Positions 1 to 12,382 of a stretch of 64,000 nt of DNA are shown in pieces. The notes beneath the pieces are model-generated. The model was not told the DNA's origin, made no database searches, and saw nothing but the letters and a program-made list of their open reading frames with translations. Where the stretch lies: positions 70,716,948 through 70,780,947 of the forward strand of contig OY754464.1 of assembly GCA_963575645.1 (NCBI GenBank), in the 5' to 3' direction. The translations under genes and the position numbers were made by a program. Position 1 is the stretch's first letter; every line of letters begins with the position of its first letter. This stretch comes from Xanthostigma xanthostigma. Lineage: Eukaryota > Arthropoda > Insecta > Raphidioptera > Raphidiidae.

Positions 1-332
1 CGATCGTGCAGCTGGTGTTTCATCAATTTATAAGACGTTATCACGTCAAAAACTTAGTCCGCCATCTTTAGAAGTCCGCCATATTGGATTTAGAGTGACG
101 TCACACAGCTAACCATGCATTATCATTCAAACTAAACGTGTATACAAATTTTCATCTCAATCGGTTGATGATATCTGCTTCAAAATTACCGAAGGCATTT
201 CTGCCATCTTTAGAAGTCCGCCATATTGGATTTAGAGTGACGTCACACATGACACAGCTAACCATGCATTGTCATTCAAACTAAACGTGTATACAAATTT
301 TCATCTCAATCGGTTGATGATATCTGCCGCTC
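1..332. repeat. Tandem duplication of a ~125-bp unit, with a fragment of a dispersed repeat at the edge
   Basis: Two direct copies of the same unit start at 61 and 203. Both run from 'gccatctttagaagtccgcc' to a shared 'atatctgc' end (near 177 and 327), and differ by a few bases and a short indel. Bases 1-51 are the end of the dispersed repeat seen complete at 349-531 and 21253-21367. No open coding region of interest lies here. Confidence 0.8.
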
Positions 333-348
333 GAATATCATATTTAAG

Positions 349-531
349 TCAGGCGGAACGTGACACATTTCGCAACGGGACAGATTTCGGAACGTGACAC
401 ATTTCGGAACAGGACAGATTTCGGAACGGGACAGATTTCGGAACGTGACACTTTTTCGTACATGCAGCCGGTGTTTCATCAATTTATAAGATTGGTGTTT
501 CATCAATTTATAAGACGTTATCACGTCAAAA
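349..531 (+). repeat. Dispersed repeat family A copy with internal short tandem array
   Basis: Begins 'gtcaggcggaacg' and ends 'gacgttatcacgtcaaaa'. The same block occurs at 21253-21367 (+) and 54722-54852 (-), and its right end also lies at 1-51. This copy has expanded a roughly 20-bp unit alternating 'gaacgtgacacatttcg' and 'gaacgggacagatttcg' between about 355 and 455. The direct repeat 'tggtgtttcatcaatttata' is present twice. Short ORFs on both strands are by-products of the array. Confidence 0.8.
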
Positions 532-2089
532 AGAATGAGTTGAGTTTTGAAATTTGAAGATTTTCCCTAAAAACAGAGGGGAGGCGGAGTAAACACATTT
601 TTTTCCAAGTTTATAGAGAATATAAACTATTACTTATTTGTTTTTTTTTCACACTAAAATGTAAATACATTGTGACCTGGTGAACGGTATCAATTTTAAA
701 ACTAACTTTAGAAGTAAATGCATAAAAATTCATTTTACAAATTGAGTTTACAGAAGGAACACAATTGTTTGCTCTTAAAATAAACAGTTCTGTAATTAAA
801 ATTACATAATCTCAAACAAGTGGATAGGCCGAAACGGTTCAGTTTTGAAGTCGCCAAAAACTTTGATTTGAAAATTAAATTTTCTTTTTATTTTTACATC
901 AGTTGTAGTTTTTATTAAAGAATTGTTTGCTACACGTCAAACAAAAAAATTTGTTCCATTTTTTCGTAAAATCAACAATATTTTTTAATTCTTTTTCAGA
1001 TTCAATCCGCAAAGACACTCAGTGTTATTTAAAATTATCAAATTTCATCTCTGTATTAACCCTATTTTTATTTTAACATTTTTGTTACATTCTAGTCTCA
1101 TTCTTCAATCGAAAAATTAAATGAACACAAAGTTTATGCCAGATAGATAGATAGATATTTATTTATCACAGTCGACACTGACATGTATGTGACAAGTCAA
1201 AAAGTTAATAAATTAACTTAAAACATAAAAATCTTTCAAAGCAATTCACAACCTTTCTAATTAAAGAAACTTCAATGTTCGATCAGAACAGGAACCTGAA
1301 AACTAAAACCAGTGTAAAATGTTTAAAACGATAAACAATTTTACTTTAAATACGTTAACGATATGAAATGGATTTTACGTTCTTATGCATTAAAAAATCA
1401 GTGTAAATCAGTATTTTGAAACGTCATTACATATTTAGATACATATTTAATTAGTTTAATTATATTTGATAACTTTTATTTTATCTGATTCTTTTTGTCT
1501 GGTCTGGCTTATTAACAAATGACGTGACAAATTCATACATATTAATATTATTTCCGCAAAAAAACAAATCAGACTCTTGTTATTTAATGTTTGATTAAGA
1601 AATAAATTATGTAATTCTGCATATTTTATTAAAAAAAAAACTGTTTCCGTAAAAACTTATCACAGATGTCCGAAGAAAGCAAAGACATAATGTTGTTCTC
1701 TTTTAATTTATTATTATTTATATATATTGTGCCAATTTCTAAAATTTATCTTCGAATAGCTATTATTATTTCTTGTACGCCGAATGTTTTAAAGTTCAAA
1801 GTTCTTTTTTGTGTATAATAATCAGGTTACACATAGTAAATGTATAAAATTGCAGTTATTTTTTTAATGAAAAACGTGTATTTATATTAACAAAAATATA
1901 ACGTGAAAAATTTAGTTTTGTAGTTTGAATAAACAATATTTTTTTAACATTAGATTTCAAATATGCCAGTTCATATGTTCCTTCAATAGATGGTAGTTTG
2001 ATATTTTTACATTTAATTTCTCCATATCAAATTTTATCATCATTTTTGGAAGCTATTTTTTTGTTTATATATCAAAATCACCATCTATT
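532..2089. other. Intergenic AT-rich sequence, no gene seen
   Basis: No long ORF, splice-compatible exon series or RNA gene was recognised. The only structured item is a LINE-like 3' tail at 1144-1245. Confidence 0.6.
1144..1245 (-). mobile_element. LINE-like 3' end with (ATCT)n tail
   Basis: On the minus strand, sequence containing 'catgtcagtgtcgactgtg' runs into 'ataaataaat' and then a short (ATCT)n run at 1144-1157. A similar arrangement, with an RT fragment attached, is present at 22926-23250. Jockey-type insect LINEs often end in such short tandem tails. Only the tail is seen here; no coding part. Confidence 0.5.
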
Positions 2090-2097
2090 GTATAGGA

Positions 2098-3127
2098 CAG
2101 TGATGGCGAACCTATGACCCGCGGGTCAGACAATGACCCACGCAGGCTTTTTAAATGACCCGCACGTGTTTATTTCTATAAACTCATTTTTTTATATGAT
2201 AAAAGAGAGAACAGTCAATAACACGGACAAGTGCGAGTAGAATCCGCACTGTGTGTTCCATACCGTTATTTCAGAAAAATTAAATTTGTCATGTAATAAT
2301 TCTATATTAAAATCCAGAAATGTATGGTTTTCGGATTTTTTCTTTACTTGTGCTATGCAACTTTCTTTCGCGCCAAACAAGATTCTAGGTTAACGGGAAA
2401 CATTAAAAGTTTAAATAAATGAGTTAGTATAAAAACAAATAGCAAGTGATTTGCAATTCTAAAAATAAAAAATATAAAAAAATCAATTTATTTGCAATTC
2501 TAAAAACAAAAGAGTTAATTGCATCGGCCAGTAAGCAATCACAGGGCGCCCGCGTGGCAGACGAGCATTCTATCACTGAACCACCCTCTCTCTTATAGAA
2601 TTGTTGCTTACACTGCGTTACTAAGAGCTCATAGAAAATAACACGCTAAATCCAATGAGCACAAACAAACGTCTGTAGGTATGTCTTTTGGTTCAAAAGT
2701 TATGGCGTTTATAGTTTTCAAAAAATCATATAAAACCTTCGAATGACCGTAGTTTCCAAACTAAAAGCGATATAGACGTTTGCTTACACTCATTGAATTT
2801 GCGTAATTTTTTCTGTAAGCATTATCAATTTCAAAAGTATATTAAATAATTCGATTTTTGCATTTTTTAAAGGCATACCCCTTCAAAAAAATGCGATTAT
2901 TGACGAAAACCTTAAATCTCTCGAAACTTTGGAAAAATCACCATGCTTATAGAAAAAAACGTCGTGTGTCGTCCAAAAAAAGTTTCGAACTAAAAAAAAA
3001 ACAGTATTTAACCAACCCCCCCCTCAATTTACAAGTAAGGCCACTGATTTAGTGGCCCATGAGCTAGTACTAAAAAAAAATAATTAACAAAATTTGACCC
3101 GCTTCTCAAAAAGGTTCACCATCACTG
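2098..3127. mobile_element. hAT-superfamily DNA transposon, non-autonomous
   Basis: Terminal inverted repeats begin CAGTGATGGCGAACC on the left and end GGTTCACCATCACTG on the right, with the CA..TG ends typical of hAT elements. The flanks are 8-bp target duplications, GTATAGGA (2090-2097) and GTATACGA (3128-3135), with one difference. No transposase is recognisable. A related, inverted partial copy lies at 41575-41745. A tRNA-Gly pseudogene sits inside (2520-2591). Confidence 0.9.
2520..2591 (-). pseudogene. tRNA-Gly(GCC)-derived pseudogene
   Basis: The minus strand reads as a glycine tRNA from GGTGGTTCAGTGATAGAATG (D-arm, A box) through an anticodon stem-loop with CTGCCAC, which gives anticodon GCC, to a 3' GGCCGATGCA. 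The T-arm is ruined (the expected GGTTCGA B box reads 'gattgct') and the 5' acceptor strand does not pair with the 3' strand. It is therefore a decayed tRNA or tRNA-derived SINE head carried inside the hAT element. Confidence 0.75.
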
Positions 3128-3184
3128 GTATACGAGGTACATGCAAAAAATGTGGTATGTATTTTGAACGTAATGATAATATAG

Positions 3185-3262
3185 CTCCGTTCCAAGCTCT
3201 CTCGGTAACAGAACCGCATGATTGGCGGTTCTATTACTGTTTGCAGAGAGCTTGGAATAGAG
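3185..3262. other. Imperfect hairpin of pre-miRNA-like size
   Basis: A 13-bp outer stem (3190-3202 with 3245-3257) and an 8-bp inner stem (3210-3217 with 3225-3232) enclose a 7-nt loop. An asymmetric internal region between them contains 4 further pairs. The whole hairpin is about 68 nt. It could equally be a small MITE remnant; nothing shows transcription. Confidence 0.4.
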
Positions 3263-5154
3263 CCTGTGACTAGTTTTATTATTGTCACATTACAACTTCC
3301 ATTGCTTTTCTGAGAAATATTCTTTTAAGAATCTGCACAACAGGAAACTACAGTGATATTTCCATTTAAGCATTTTAATTTTATTATTATTTTATCTTTT
3401 CTTAATTGTGTCCAGTTTTAGTTTATCTTCATTTTGGCATTTAAACAACTGAACTGCTACAGATTACGGTTTAGCATGGTCAACAAAACATCCTCGGTCG
3501 AGACTATTACATAAAATTACAATAAAATATTTTTATACCTTCCTAAATATACCGTATGTTTTTTTTCTAACTTCTTATAGGTTACAATTTTGTGTAGACT
3601 TTTATTTCCCACAACCAAAATTTGCAAATAGATAATTATACGAATGCAGTAATTCGTTGGTATAGCTTAAACGCTGTATCGGAATTCGGCTGAACGTGGT
3701 ATACAATTTTATGTTATAATATTATAATCGCTATTCGCTACGTGCTAATGGCATCGTGTGAATTATTGCTTTTTTTGATGAACTTATAGCACAATATATT
3801 ATGTGTTGTAGGTATTTATACTTTTTCGTTATGGAAACAAAAAAATTCCAGCCAATTGAGCGACAGGACCATTTCAATTTCAAAAATGTTGACATTTGAT
3901 TATAATAAAGAAAATAAAATTTTTGATATCGCGTGAGATGACGCGGGTAATGGCTAGTATTCAATATGATATTTGCTATTCGTTACCACAATATGTTCCA
4001 CGTCAAGTAAAAATAATCAAAGCATGCCGAACTAGTTTATTTCTGACAGATCACAAACAACAAAAGAGCGGCTGATTTTTTTTTATTTTCCAAATATTTC
4101 TTAAAAAAATAAATAGAATAATAAGCCGTTATGAAAAGTATACCATTATTATATAAAAAACACTGTTATAGCATTTATAACTTCTGCGTATACGCCGATT
4201 TTCCCCAAAAACAGTAGGGCTCTTCATATTTGCATACCAAACATCCTCCCAAAATTTGGTTTCGATCCGCTCATCCCAAAAACAATAGGGCTCTTCATAT
4301 TTGCGGTAGGTACATGTGAGTTAAGTCTAGGTTCAAAATCCTGTCCGTATGGGTCAAGTACAAATATTGAAATTTGACGCACTTCCCGTTAATAGATTGA
4401 CTTGAAATGTTGTACCTACACATATACATTTGTTCACTTTAAGAAGGTCGCAAAGGTCGTTGATAGATCAGTCAAGGATTTTCAGCTCCTCAATACTGAC
4501 TAATTCTAATATTTTTAACTATATGAACACAAAAAAATCACGTAATTTTCCCCGAGTATCCACATTGATGATCAATGAGTTTTCATCAAAGGATTTATTA
4601 ACAATAACACATTGTTGAGGCATACGGGGTTCCACAATAAATCGTCAACAATTGCTCGACAGAACAGTTAGGCTTTTACAAAATTGCAATTGATAGCCGA
4701 TCGAAATTGTATCTAAACGATGTAACACGCTATATTTAGAACAAGTCTCACAAAAGTGCAGCTGGTAGCATTCTAATTGTCACACGTGTCTAACGGGGAA
4801 TATTTGTTGGAATAGACTTCGTAAAGCGCAGCTTAATATTGTGAAATGTTTCTAATGGTAGCTCTTGGCGACAGTTCTTCTTTACGCATAGGAAATGCAT
4901 GACTTGTTGTCTGGTTGCATTTTGAAGGCAAACAGCACCACATCTCGCTAAAGAATTCACATCAATTTGAATTTGAATATTTCACATTTATATGCAAAAC
5001 ATAAAAAGATGAAACACAGCAGCTTATAAATATTATATTATTGTTTATAAGTTGTGTCTATATTGTTAAAATTGTAATAAATATGTCAACATTTTAATGT
5101 TAAAATTACTTTTAAATTTGGAATAAGTATAGTTGACTAATAATTCCATTTATA
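3263..5154. other. Intergenic sequence, no gene seen
   Basis: No supportable gene. A direct repeat of 'gggctcttcatatttgc' occurs at about 4208 and 4289, with a segment between them ('ccaaattttgg'-like, 'gatccgctcat') that is related to minus-strand sequence near 55190-55225, so this is repeat-derived. Confidence 0.5.
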
Positions 5155-7097
5155 ATAGACCAATACAGCTAGTTAGCCCAAAATCAAGTGAAAAAGGGAC
5201 AAAATTAATAACAGAAAACGAATGATGAGGAAGGGAAGAAACTGCCGTCAGAAATACAGAAACCAAAAATTCAAATGCGTAAAAGGCCGGAGGGATGTGG
5301 GGGCGCGTTTTAGGGGTCAAACGCGGTTTTTCGTTATTTCCGGCGAAAGTTGACCTCCAATCGAAAAATATTGCATGGCAATGTTGTAGGTATTAAAAGG
5401 ATCTACAACTCTTATAATATAATTTTTTCACATAACCTTAAAGATTCAGAGAAATAACGAAAAAACCTTGTTTTTCGTTTTTAATTTTTTTCTCCTGCAA
5501 AAATGATTTTTTATTCATGAAATTTTCTATGTCCTTAATAAGCTGTAATTTTTTCAAATTAAAAAATTAATTTGCCAATGCAATATTAACAAAAAACCGA
5601 AAAATTAGCCCTAACTTCAACCTAAAAAAGTAATGTAAAAATTTCAGATTTTCAAAAATCGTAGAATGGGGTTGTCTTCGTTAAAATGTCTACTTTCAGA
5701 TGGTGTATTACATTTGTTAATGTAACATTGAATTCCCCTTTTATGAATGATTTTAACTGTACATTTTCATATATAATTGCCAAAATTGAATTTGAATATT
5801 GTTCAAATTTGGCAATTATATATGAAAATGTACAGTTAAAAACATTCATAAAAGGGGAATTCAATGTTACAATTAACAAATGTAATACACCCATCTGAAA
5901 GTAGACATTTTAACGAAGACAACCCCATACTACGATTTTTGAAAATCTGAAATTTTTACATTATTTTTTAGGTTGAATTTAGGGGTAATTTTTCGGTTTT
6001 TTGTTAATAATGCATTGGCAAATTTATTTTTTTATTCGAAAAAATTACAGCTTATTAAGGACATAGAAAAGTAAGTCTGAAAATTTCATGAATAAAAAAT
6101 CATTTTTGCAGGAGAAAAAAATTAAAAACGAAAAACGCGGTTTTCTCGATATTTCTCTGAATCTTTAAGGTTATGTGAAAAAATCTAATATATAAAATTC
6201 TCGTGTCACAGTTCTCGAAGTCATACTCCTCCGAAACGGCTTGACCGATTTTGATGAAATTTTTTGTGCTTATCCGGTATCTATGAGAATCGACCAACAT
6301 CTATTTTTCATCCCCCTAAATGTTAGGGGTAGTCCACCCCTAAATTTTTTTTTTTATTTTTTAGACAAAATTTTTAATTTCTATTTTTTTATGATACAAC
6401 ATACAAAAATACATACAATCCTCAATTTTCACCCTTCTACGATCAACCCTTATTTTTTAATAGCCATTTTAGTAATTTAATCATTTTTCCTCTCCGGTCG
6501 AAAACTGATCAATCGTCATTTAATTAGTTATCCCCGCCAGATGTCTACAGGTGTCACTTCGCCAACATCTATTTTTCATCCCCCTAAATGTTAGGGGTAG
6601 TCCACCCCTAAATTTTTTTTCTTCCTTCCCCATTCGTTCTTTTGCACCGGGCACGACGGCGCAGCCGGAGTGCTCGAAATACACACATATACGTCCATGT
6701 ATATTTTAAAATAAATAAAATAGATAGATAGATGTTCCAATTAAATTGTTTTATTATTTCACTTTATACGTAGCGAAGCACGTACAGGGCCGCTATATAT
6801 ATATTATATTATACTGTTAGGCGGTACGAAGTTCGCCGGGTCCGCTAGTTATATTATAAAAGTTGTAGATCCTTTTAATACCTACAACATTGCCATGCAA
6901 TATTTTTCGATTGGAGGTTAACTTTCGCCGGAAATAACAAAAAACCGCGTTTGACCCCTAAAACGCGCCCCCCACATCCCTCCTTACGCATTTGAATTTT
7001 TGGTTTCTGTATTTCTGACGGCAGTTTCTTCCCTTCCTCATCATTCGTTTTCTGTTATTAATTTTGTCCTTGTCAAAAGCTAACTGCACTGGTCTAT
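5155..7097. mobile_element. Large foldback (palindromic) element, interrupted by a Helitron
   Basis: The left arm starting at 5155 (atagacca...) is repeated in reverse complement ending at 7097 (...tggtctat). Arms stay alignable to a centre near 5796, where pairing is almost perfect. Without the 665-bp Helitron in the right arm the element would be about 1.28 kb. The flanks are compatible with a short TA/TAA duplication. Two overlapping ORFs on opposite strands (5652-5898) encode near-identical peptides only because of the palindrome. No transposase is present. Confidence 0.85.
6184..6848 (+). mobile_element. Non-autonomous Helitron, complete, inside a foldback arm
   Basis: Starts TCTAATATATAAAATTC after an A-run and ends GGGTCCGCTAG before T. 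It thus has a 5' TC and a 3' CTAG, inserted between A and T without target duplication, as Helitrons do. A short GGCG...CGCC hairpin lies about 10 bases before the 3' end. The uninterrupted foldback left arm shows the empty site: the sequence on either side (gtgaaaaaa | ttatattata) is contiguous there in reverse complement. The interior includes a diverged 'ccgattttgatgaaattttt' motif common in insect Helitrons. No Rep/helicase is encoded. Confidence 0.92.
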
Positions 7098-7161
7098 AAC
7101 GTTAATCAATCAATGTTTAGATTCGTAACTACCATATTGTATGATTGTAATGCAATATTTT

Positions 7162-7230
7162 CAGTGGCGTAGCTAGGAGTGGGCGAAGCGGACCCTCGCC
7201 CACGACCTTGCACCTTTGAAGGCCTCGCGC
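7162..7230. mobile_element. Possible solitary hAT-type end
   Basis: CAGTGGCGTAGCTAGG resembles termini of hAT elements (CAGNGGCGTAGCTAGG class). No matching right end was found downstream, so this may be a truncated copy. Confidence 0.4.
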
Positions 7231-10200
7231 GAGACCCTTTTGTGTGCTGACTTGATCTATATTATCTACCCTAAAATACCCTACTAAATATACAGAATAC
7301 ATACAAATATGGCGGGATGACTATAGCAGCCCCCGACGGATTTTCTTTGGTTTTACTTACCTGACTTAATTAAGCCGGGGGATTTTAGAATTGTATTTAA
7401 TTTTTTTTCTATTACAACGTTTACATTCGTCGTGGGTTTTTTCAAAATTTTTAATTTAGTTTTTTTTAAATAACTCAATTTTTTTCGCTAAGGTAACTTT
7501 GAAATGATATCTTTTAACAACCTTTACTTCAACATTAGAGATTTAGACTTATTAATTAATCAAGAAATATAGTACCCAGAACCACTACAGATGTAGCGGC
7601 CAATCAGCTGTCAAATTTTCACTTTCGACAAATGACGCCAGATTTGAAAATATTCGCATTGTCTAGAAATTGAAATATGTTACATCACTATAGAGTATTT
7701 ACTTAATCGTAAATAATTAATTAATTTATATAACAAAACAAGGAAACATTCCGTATTGTGTTAATAAGTAATAATAACGACAAAATTATTAGCCCGATTG
7801 ACTATATGAATAATTAATCTAATAATGTTGATATATTATATTAATTTGTAAGGATTGATAAATTCAGTAATTAATTTCATAATTGATTAATTTTATACTA
7901 CGATGTTAACATCTTTCGGTATTTTTATCACATAAATTAATATCCCGTGTCCTTGTTCCAAGGATGATGATTTTAAGTTTTTTTTTTTCGTAAAATATCT
8001 TTGCAATGAGTATAACAGTCGGTATTAATCATCAGCACCGTTTTTGGTTGAGAGTACAGCACGTTTGTTAATTTTTAGTCATAGAATGACGAAATTAAAT
8101 AATGCAAATATTTATATTGTCGTTCTTTAATGAAACAGAAGACAGTCTCTAAGTATTACTTTTACTTTTTGCAACGACCATTGACAACTATTTATTGTTC
8201 GTAGTAACTCGTTCGTTAACGAAAAGTAAAAGTTTCTAGTTCAAGTTCTAATTTGACAATTGAATAGAGTATCAATTGGATTTTCAAAAAAAATATTAAA
8301 TTTGAAATATGAATTGAAATATGAATTGAAATAACAGTGGTTGTTGGCGACTTTAAAATAAACGAAAATAAAAGCCTGGGAATAAATAAATAACTACAAG
8401 CATGACTCGAAGACGGTGCCTTTTACGTGACTACCAACGGATTCGTGACTTAAGTTCCAAGTAAAAGATGAAATTGTATAGCTTAGGTTAAGCCGTTTTA
8501 CGAAGATAATAAAAAAAATCTGAAATAAAGTTTTGTTAATAGATTTTTTTATGACAAAATTTTCTGTAAAAAATCCAAAATCATTAGGAGATTTATAAAG
8601 TTAAAAATTAAAAAAAACTTTTACATGTAGTCTTATGGAAAATATGTCAACCTAGCATTCAATCGGTACATTTTAATTTTCTGCAAATAAGCAAATAATG
8701 TCAGCAGTTCCGAAAACTAACTATGTAAAGCATCGATGTCTTATGCATATTTTAATATTTCTTCCAATTTAATTAGGAGACTTAATAAAAAAAATTATTA
8801 AACCTTAGCACTTTTCGATTATGGACTTTTATTCTTGACAATTTTAACAATTTTTACAGAATTTTAACTTTTAAAATGATTTAATTTTAATTTTTATTAC
8901 TTATAATTTCTTTTTTTTAAATATTTACTGCAAAAAATATGTAAAATACAGATATTTACATAAATTTATTTTTTCTAACCACACTTTGTACAAAAAATTC
9001 AAAAGTTAGTCCTTAAGTAAAATACTGAAATAATTAAATAATATTAAAAAAATTATTTATGCCTTTATGACAATAATTTATTGGTATCATCGACTTATAA
9101 ACTTTTGTAAAATTTTTAGAATTCGACTAACTTTTGATTGGGACTGTAACGCATCAACCTTCTTTTATATATTTACAGTTTTGTTTTGCAAGAATATGTT
9201 TTACTATCATAGCAAGCACAATTTTAAAACCAAACAAAATTAAACAAGTCGCTACTATCTAAATAAAATGTCTTATTAAACCCGACACATAAGAAATCTT
9301 CCAACGCTGATCGTTTCGGGATAGAATCTCAGGTTAACCGAGCCCCAAGGTCACAAGAGTAGAAAGGGATGCTAAACGTTAATGCTGTCGATCGTTGCTT
9401 GTGGTGAATTTTGCCCGCTGCGCTGACTTCCCTTGCGCGCGTCACTGTTTTGTTTTGCTGCGCAGTCATGTTTTGTTTATACTCAAGCCGTGTTTTGTTC
9501 TTTTTACAGAGTGAATGTCATAAGTCAGTATTAGCAAAATAAGAACGTCGCCTTAATTCCGAAGCCGATAAAAAAAAAACTTCAATCCCGATGAAAGACA
9601 TTCCTGTAACATATAGGCATGTTTAAATAAGATTTTGAAAAACATTTTAAAATAGTGAACGAGTAATAAACGATAATAAATAGTATTACTTGTTTATTGG
9701 AAAAATATGCGTGCATTGTATCAAAAAATGCAAATTTGCAATAATAACCAAGTTGTTATTTGTTAATTTTTTAATGACCCTTGTTTTTTATATCGGCTCA
9801 CATTTTTTTGCGAAATGACACACGAAATATTTTGGTATTTATTTAAACAAGATTTACGAAATACTTGGTTAAATTTTTTTCATTAATTCTTAAATTTATT
9901 ATTTCATAAAAACCTAAAATTTATCTACGACCTTTGGCATCACAAGTTTGTACAATGTATAAAATGATATAGTGATAAAGATTTTGAATCCCGCCGGTCA
10001 TTTGTTATTAAATTGATGTTCAAATGTTGCATTAACATAACAAGATATTGAGTTAAGATATGACAAGTGACTGTCGACAACAGATTTACGCAATAATACA
10101 ATGAGAACAAAATTTTATATCTCGGAGTTATAGAGAAGATTATCGGATTATCAAAATAAAATTTAAATGCTTTCTTCTTTATTTAATAGATGATTTGCCA

Positions 10201-11220
10201 TCGGCAGACATTATCACTACATAAACACAGTTATTGAAATATACAGTAGAATTCAGTCTTATTCGAATAAACAAAACTACACCCTGAAGTCTTTTTTTTT
10301 TTAAAACAGTACCTATCGATCTGTGTACTGTGTATGACAGTCGTTTGTCTAAAAATGTTACCTAAAAATCTGTTCATACAAGAGGAAGATATAAATTTTA
10401 ATTGTGGACATAATATGACGCAATTTGTGGTTTTCATAAATTTGTATACCGGAAAAAATTTAGACATACAAGGTCTAAAAAACAGGTTGAGGTTTTTATT
10501 TCATTTGCAAAGATGAATTGTTTACAACTGTCTAACATAAAAATAATACATTTTTTTCAGTTTGAGTTAAAAGTAGTTCATTGTTGTTAAATAGGTTGAT
10601 ATTATTTTGCAGTAAGAAAGTTTCACTTTTGTCGCTTAAAATGTTATTTGGCAACGAAACGTGTAACTGCATCTTCATTGTGTTTCATTTCAGTAACGAC
10701 TCGTCGTTTATGTCGCTGCAATCATTAATGCTGAAGAGACATATGCAAGCCATATACTTAATACTCCCATATTGCTAAACTGGAAAAGGATGACGACCCA
10801 ACGGTGCAAACATATATACTTCTGCCTCCGTCATTTAGACCTCAAATGTTATGCACATGTCTGTAGGGTTACCTAGACTGCGCGGTCGTGCTCGAAAAAA
10901 AATAGCGTAAAGTATTCGTGGATAACTGGTCTTTAAAACACTTGCCAGTACTTGTAAAACTGATTCGCCGTCATCTTGATCTATGATATTGCATCTTTCG
11001 CTTCAAATTTAGGTTAAAAATTTATTTATTAAATCTATTTATTAAAATTACTCACCTATAATAATAATTGTTTTTAACTTTCTTTCAAATACGTATTTAT
11101 TTTAAGTCTCACTTGGATAGTAATTAAAGATTAACTGTCATAATATTTTGAAAACAATTGTTTCATTGTTTGTATAAAATTACAAAACCTACTTACAATA
11201 TTTAAGTATTTTCATTCGTC
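7231..11220. other. Gene-poor AT-rich sequence, nothing supported
   Basis: About 4 kb with only short spurious ORFs. The stretch 9330-9500 is noticeably less AT-rich (contains 'cccttgcgcgcgtcactg'), but no exon, RNA gene or element boundary could be recognised in it. Confidence 0.6.
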
Positions 11221-11224
11221 AAAA

Positions 11225-11400
11225 AATAGATTTTAAAAAAATGTGATAAATGAAGAACCGCTCGACCGATTTTGTGCAAACTTCACATAAACCATCTATT
11301 AAATAGTTCGAACAAAGCCTAAAAATTTGGTTTGGATAGATGAGCCCGTTCTTGAGTTATAAAATTACAAAAAAGTGGCATTGATTTTTATATATATAGA
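11225..11400 (-). mobile_element. Helitron-like 5' end fragment
   Basis: On the minus strand the sequence starts TCTATATATATAAAAATC at 11400. It continues to 'aaaatcggtcgagcggttct' near 11255, the layout of the 5' end of insect Helitrons (compare 6184 and 38214, both TCTA(A/T)ATATATAAAA starts). No 3' CTAG hairpin was located, so the extent to the left is unclear. Confidence 0.5.
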
Positions 11401-12178
11401 TTATAACAATGTCTTTATTGATTCAAATGGGTTTTATCAATAGGCCATGTTTAGTGTAGGAAGAACTCATGTAGAGACGCCTATGTATATAAAAGAAATT
11501 AACACCATATATTTTGAATAATGTCATATGATTTATGTTATACCTATGTACATGATGTAGGTGTACTCTTCATGATTTTTGATGCGACTCCAATGTACAA
11601 TACTGTACCTAAAAGGTGAAACGCTTATGTCGAGAGTGTGTTATTTTTTTATGTTGCGTACTTCGTACCTTGGGTTACCATACGCTCGGATTTTTCCGAA
11701 CATGTTCGGGACCCTAACACTTTATTCGGAGTACAGGCCAAATTTTGATGTGTTCGAAATTTTCGCAAATGCGATGAAAAAAAAATCAAATATTTCAGTC
11801 AAAATACTTTTCAATAGATTCAATATTTATAATTTATTATTTTTTGCACAGCTTGTGATCCGTGCAAGACTTCTTCTGTATTTGAATTTCACAAGAAAAC
11901 ACGTGCTAAATTATCAACCAATAGATAAAAGAAAAAAAATTTGGTAAATCAACTTTTTTCAGGAAATTCATTTTTTATATCTGGCAGTCCTATGTTTATA
12001 CCAGAATATACTAATTATTACATGACTGAGTGGAGTCAACTTGATGTCTGTCCATCTGTCACAGTCTTTTTTCTCAGAGATTGCTGGGCAGTTTTGCGGA
12101 CTAGAAGGGTTGGCCAAAACATTTTTTTCACGGTCATCGTGTTCAGTATCAAGTGAAAGTTTATAAAATTTCGATTCA
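11401..12178. other. Intergenic sequence with an unassigned 122-codon ORF
   Basis: An ORF at 11579-11947 (+) and another at 11941-12156 are open, but composition, lack of motifs and lack of splice context do not support a gene. The peptides resemble nothing recognised. Confidence 0.5.
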
Positions 12179-12382
12179 ATAAAATATTTTTAACAAAAAA
12201 ATTGAACCGACTTCACACTAAAAAGTAAAAAATAATTGCGTATTGAATTGTTTTGGAGTCGGTATCAGCCAAAATGAAATCTATTTCGAGAACTACACCG
12301 ACTCCAAAACATTTCAATACGCAATTATTTTTAACTTTTTAGTGTGAAGTTGGTTCAATTTTTTTGTTAAAAATATTTTATT
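12179..12382. mobile_element. Palindromic MITE with AAGTCGGTT-type termini
   Basis: The left arm from 12179 to about 12265 is repeated inverted from about 12298 to 12382, including 'gaaccgacttcacacta' and its inverse. The central loop is about 30 bases. The sequence to 12665 continues with a related unit ending 'gttgaagtcggttaaaaa', so the whole block 12179-12665 is probably one composite repeat. Confidence 0.75.

Noticed and set aside
5652..5898. Two overlapping ORFs on opposite strands with near-identical peptides
   Set aside because: They are a direct consequence of the palindrome centred near 5796 and have no recognisable domain.
6100..6480. Overlapping ORFs on both strands at the Helitron 5' end
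   Set aside because: They cross the Helitron/foldback junction and have no helicase or Rep motif.
9330..9500. GC-richer island as a possible promoter or first exon
   Set aside because: No start codon context, splice donor or partner exon could be linked to it.
11579..11947. 122-codon ORF, one of the longest in the left half
   Set aside because: No domain, no splice context, and composition like the surrounding AT-rich DNA.
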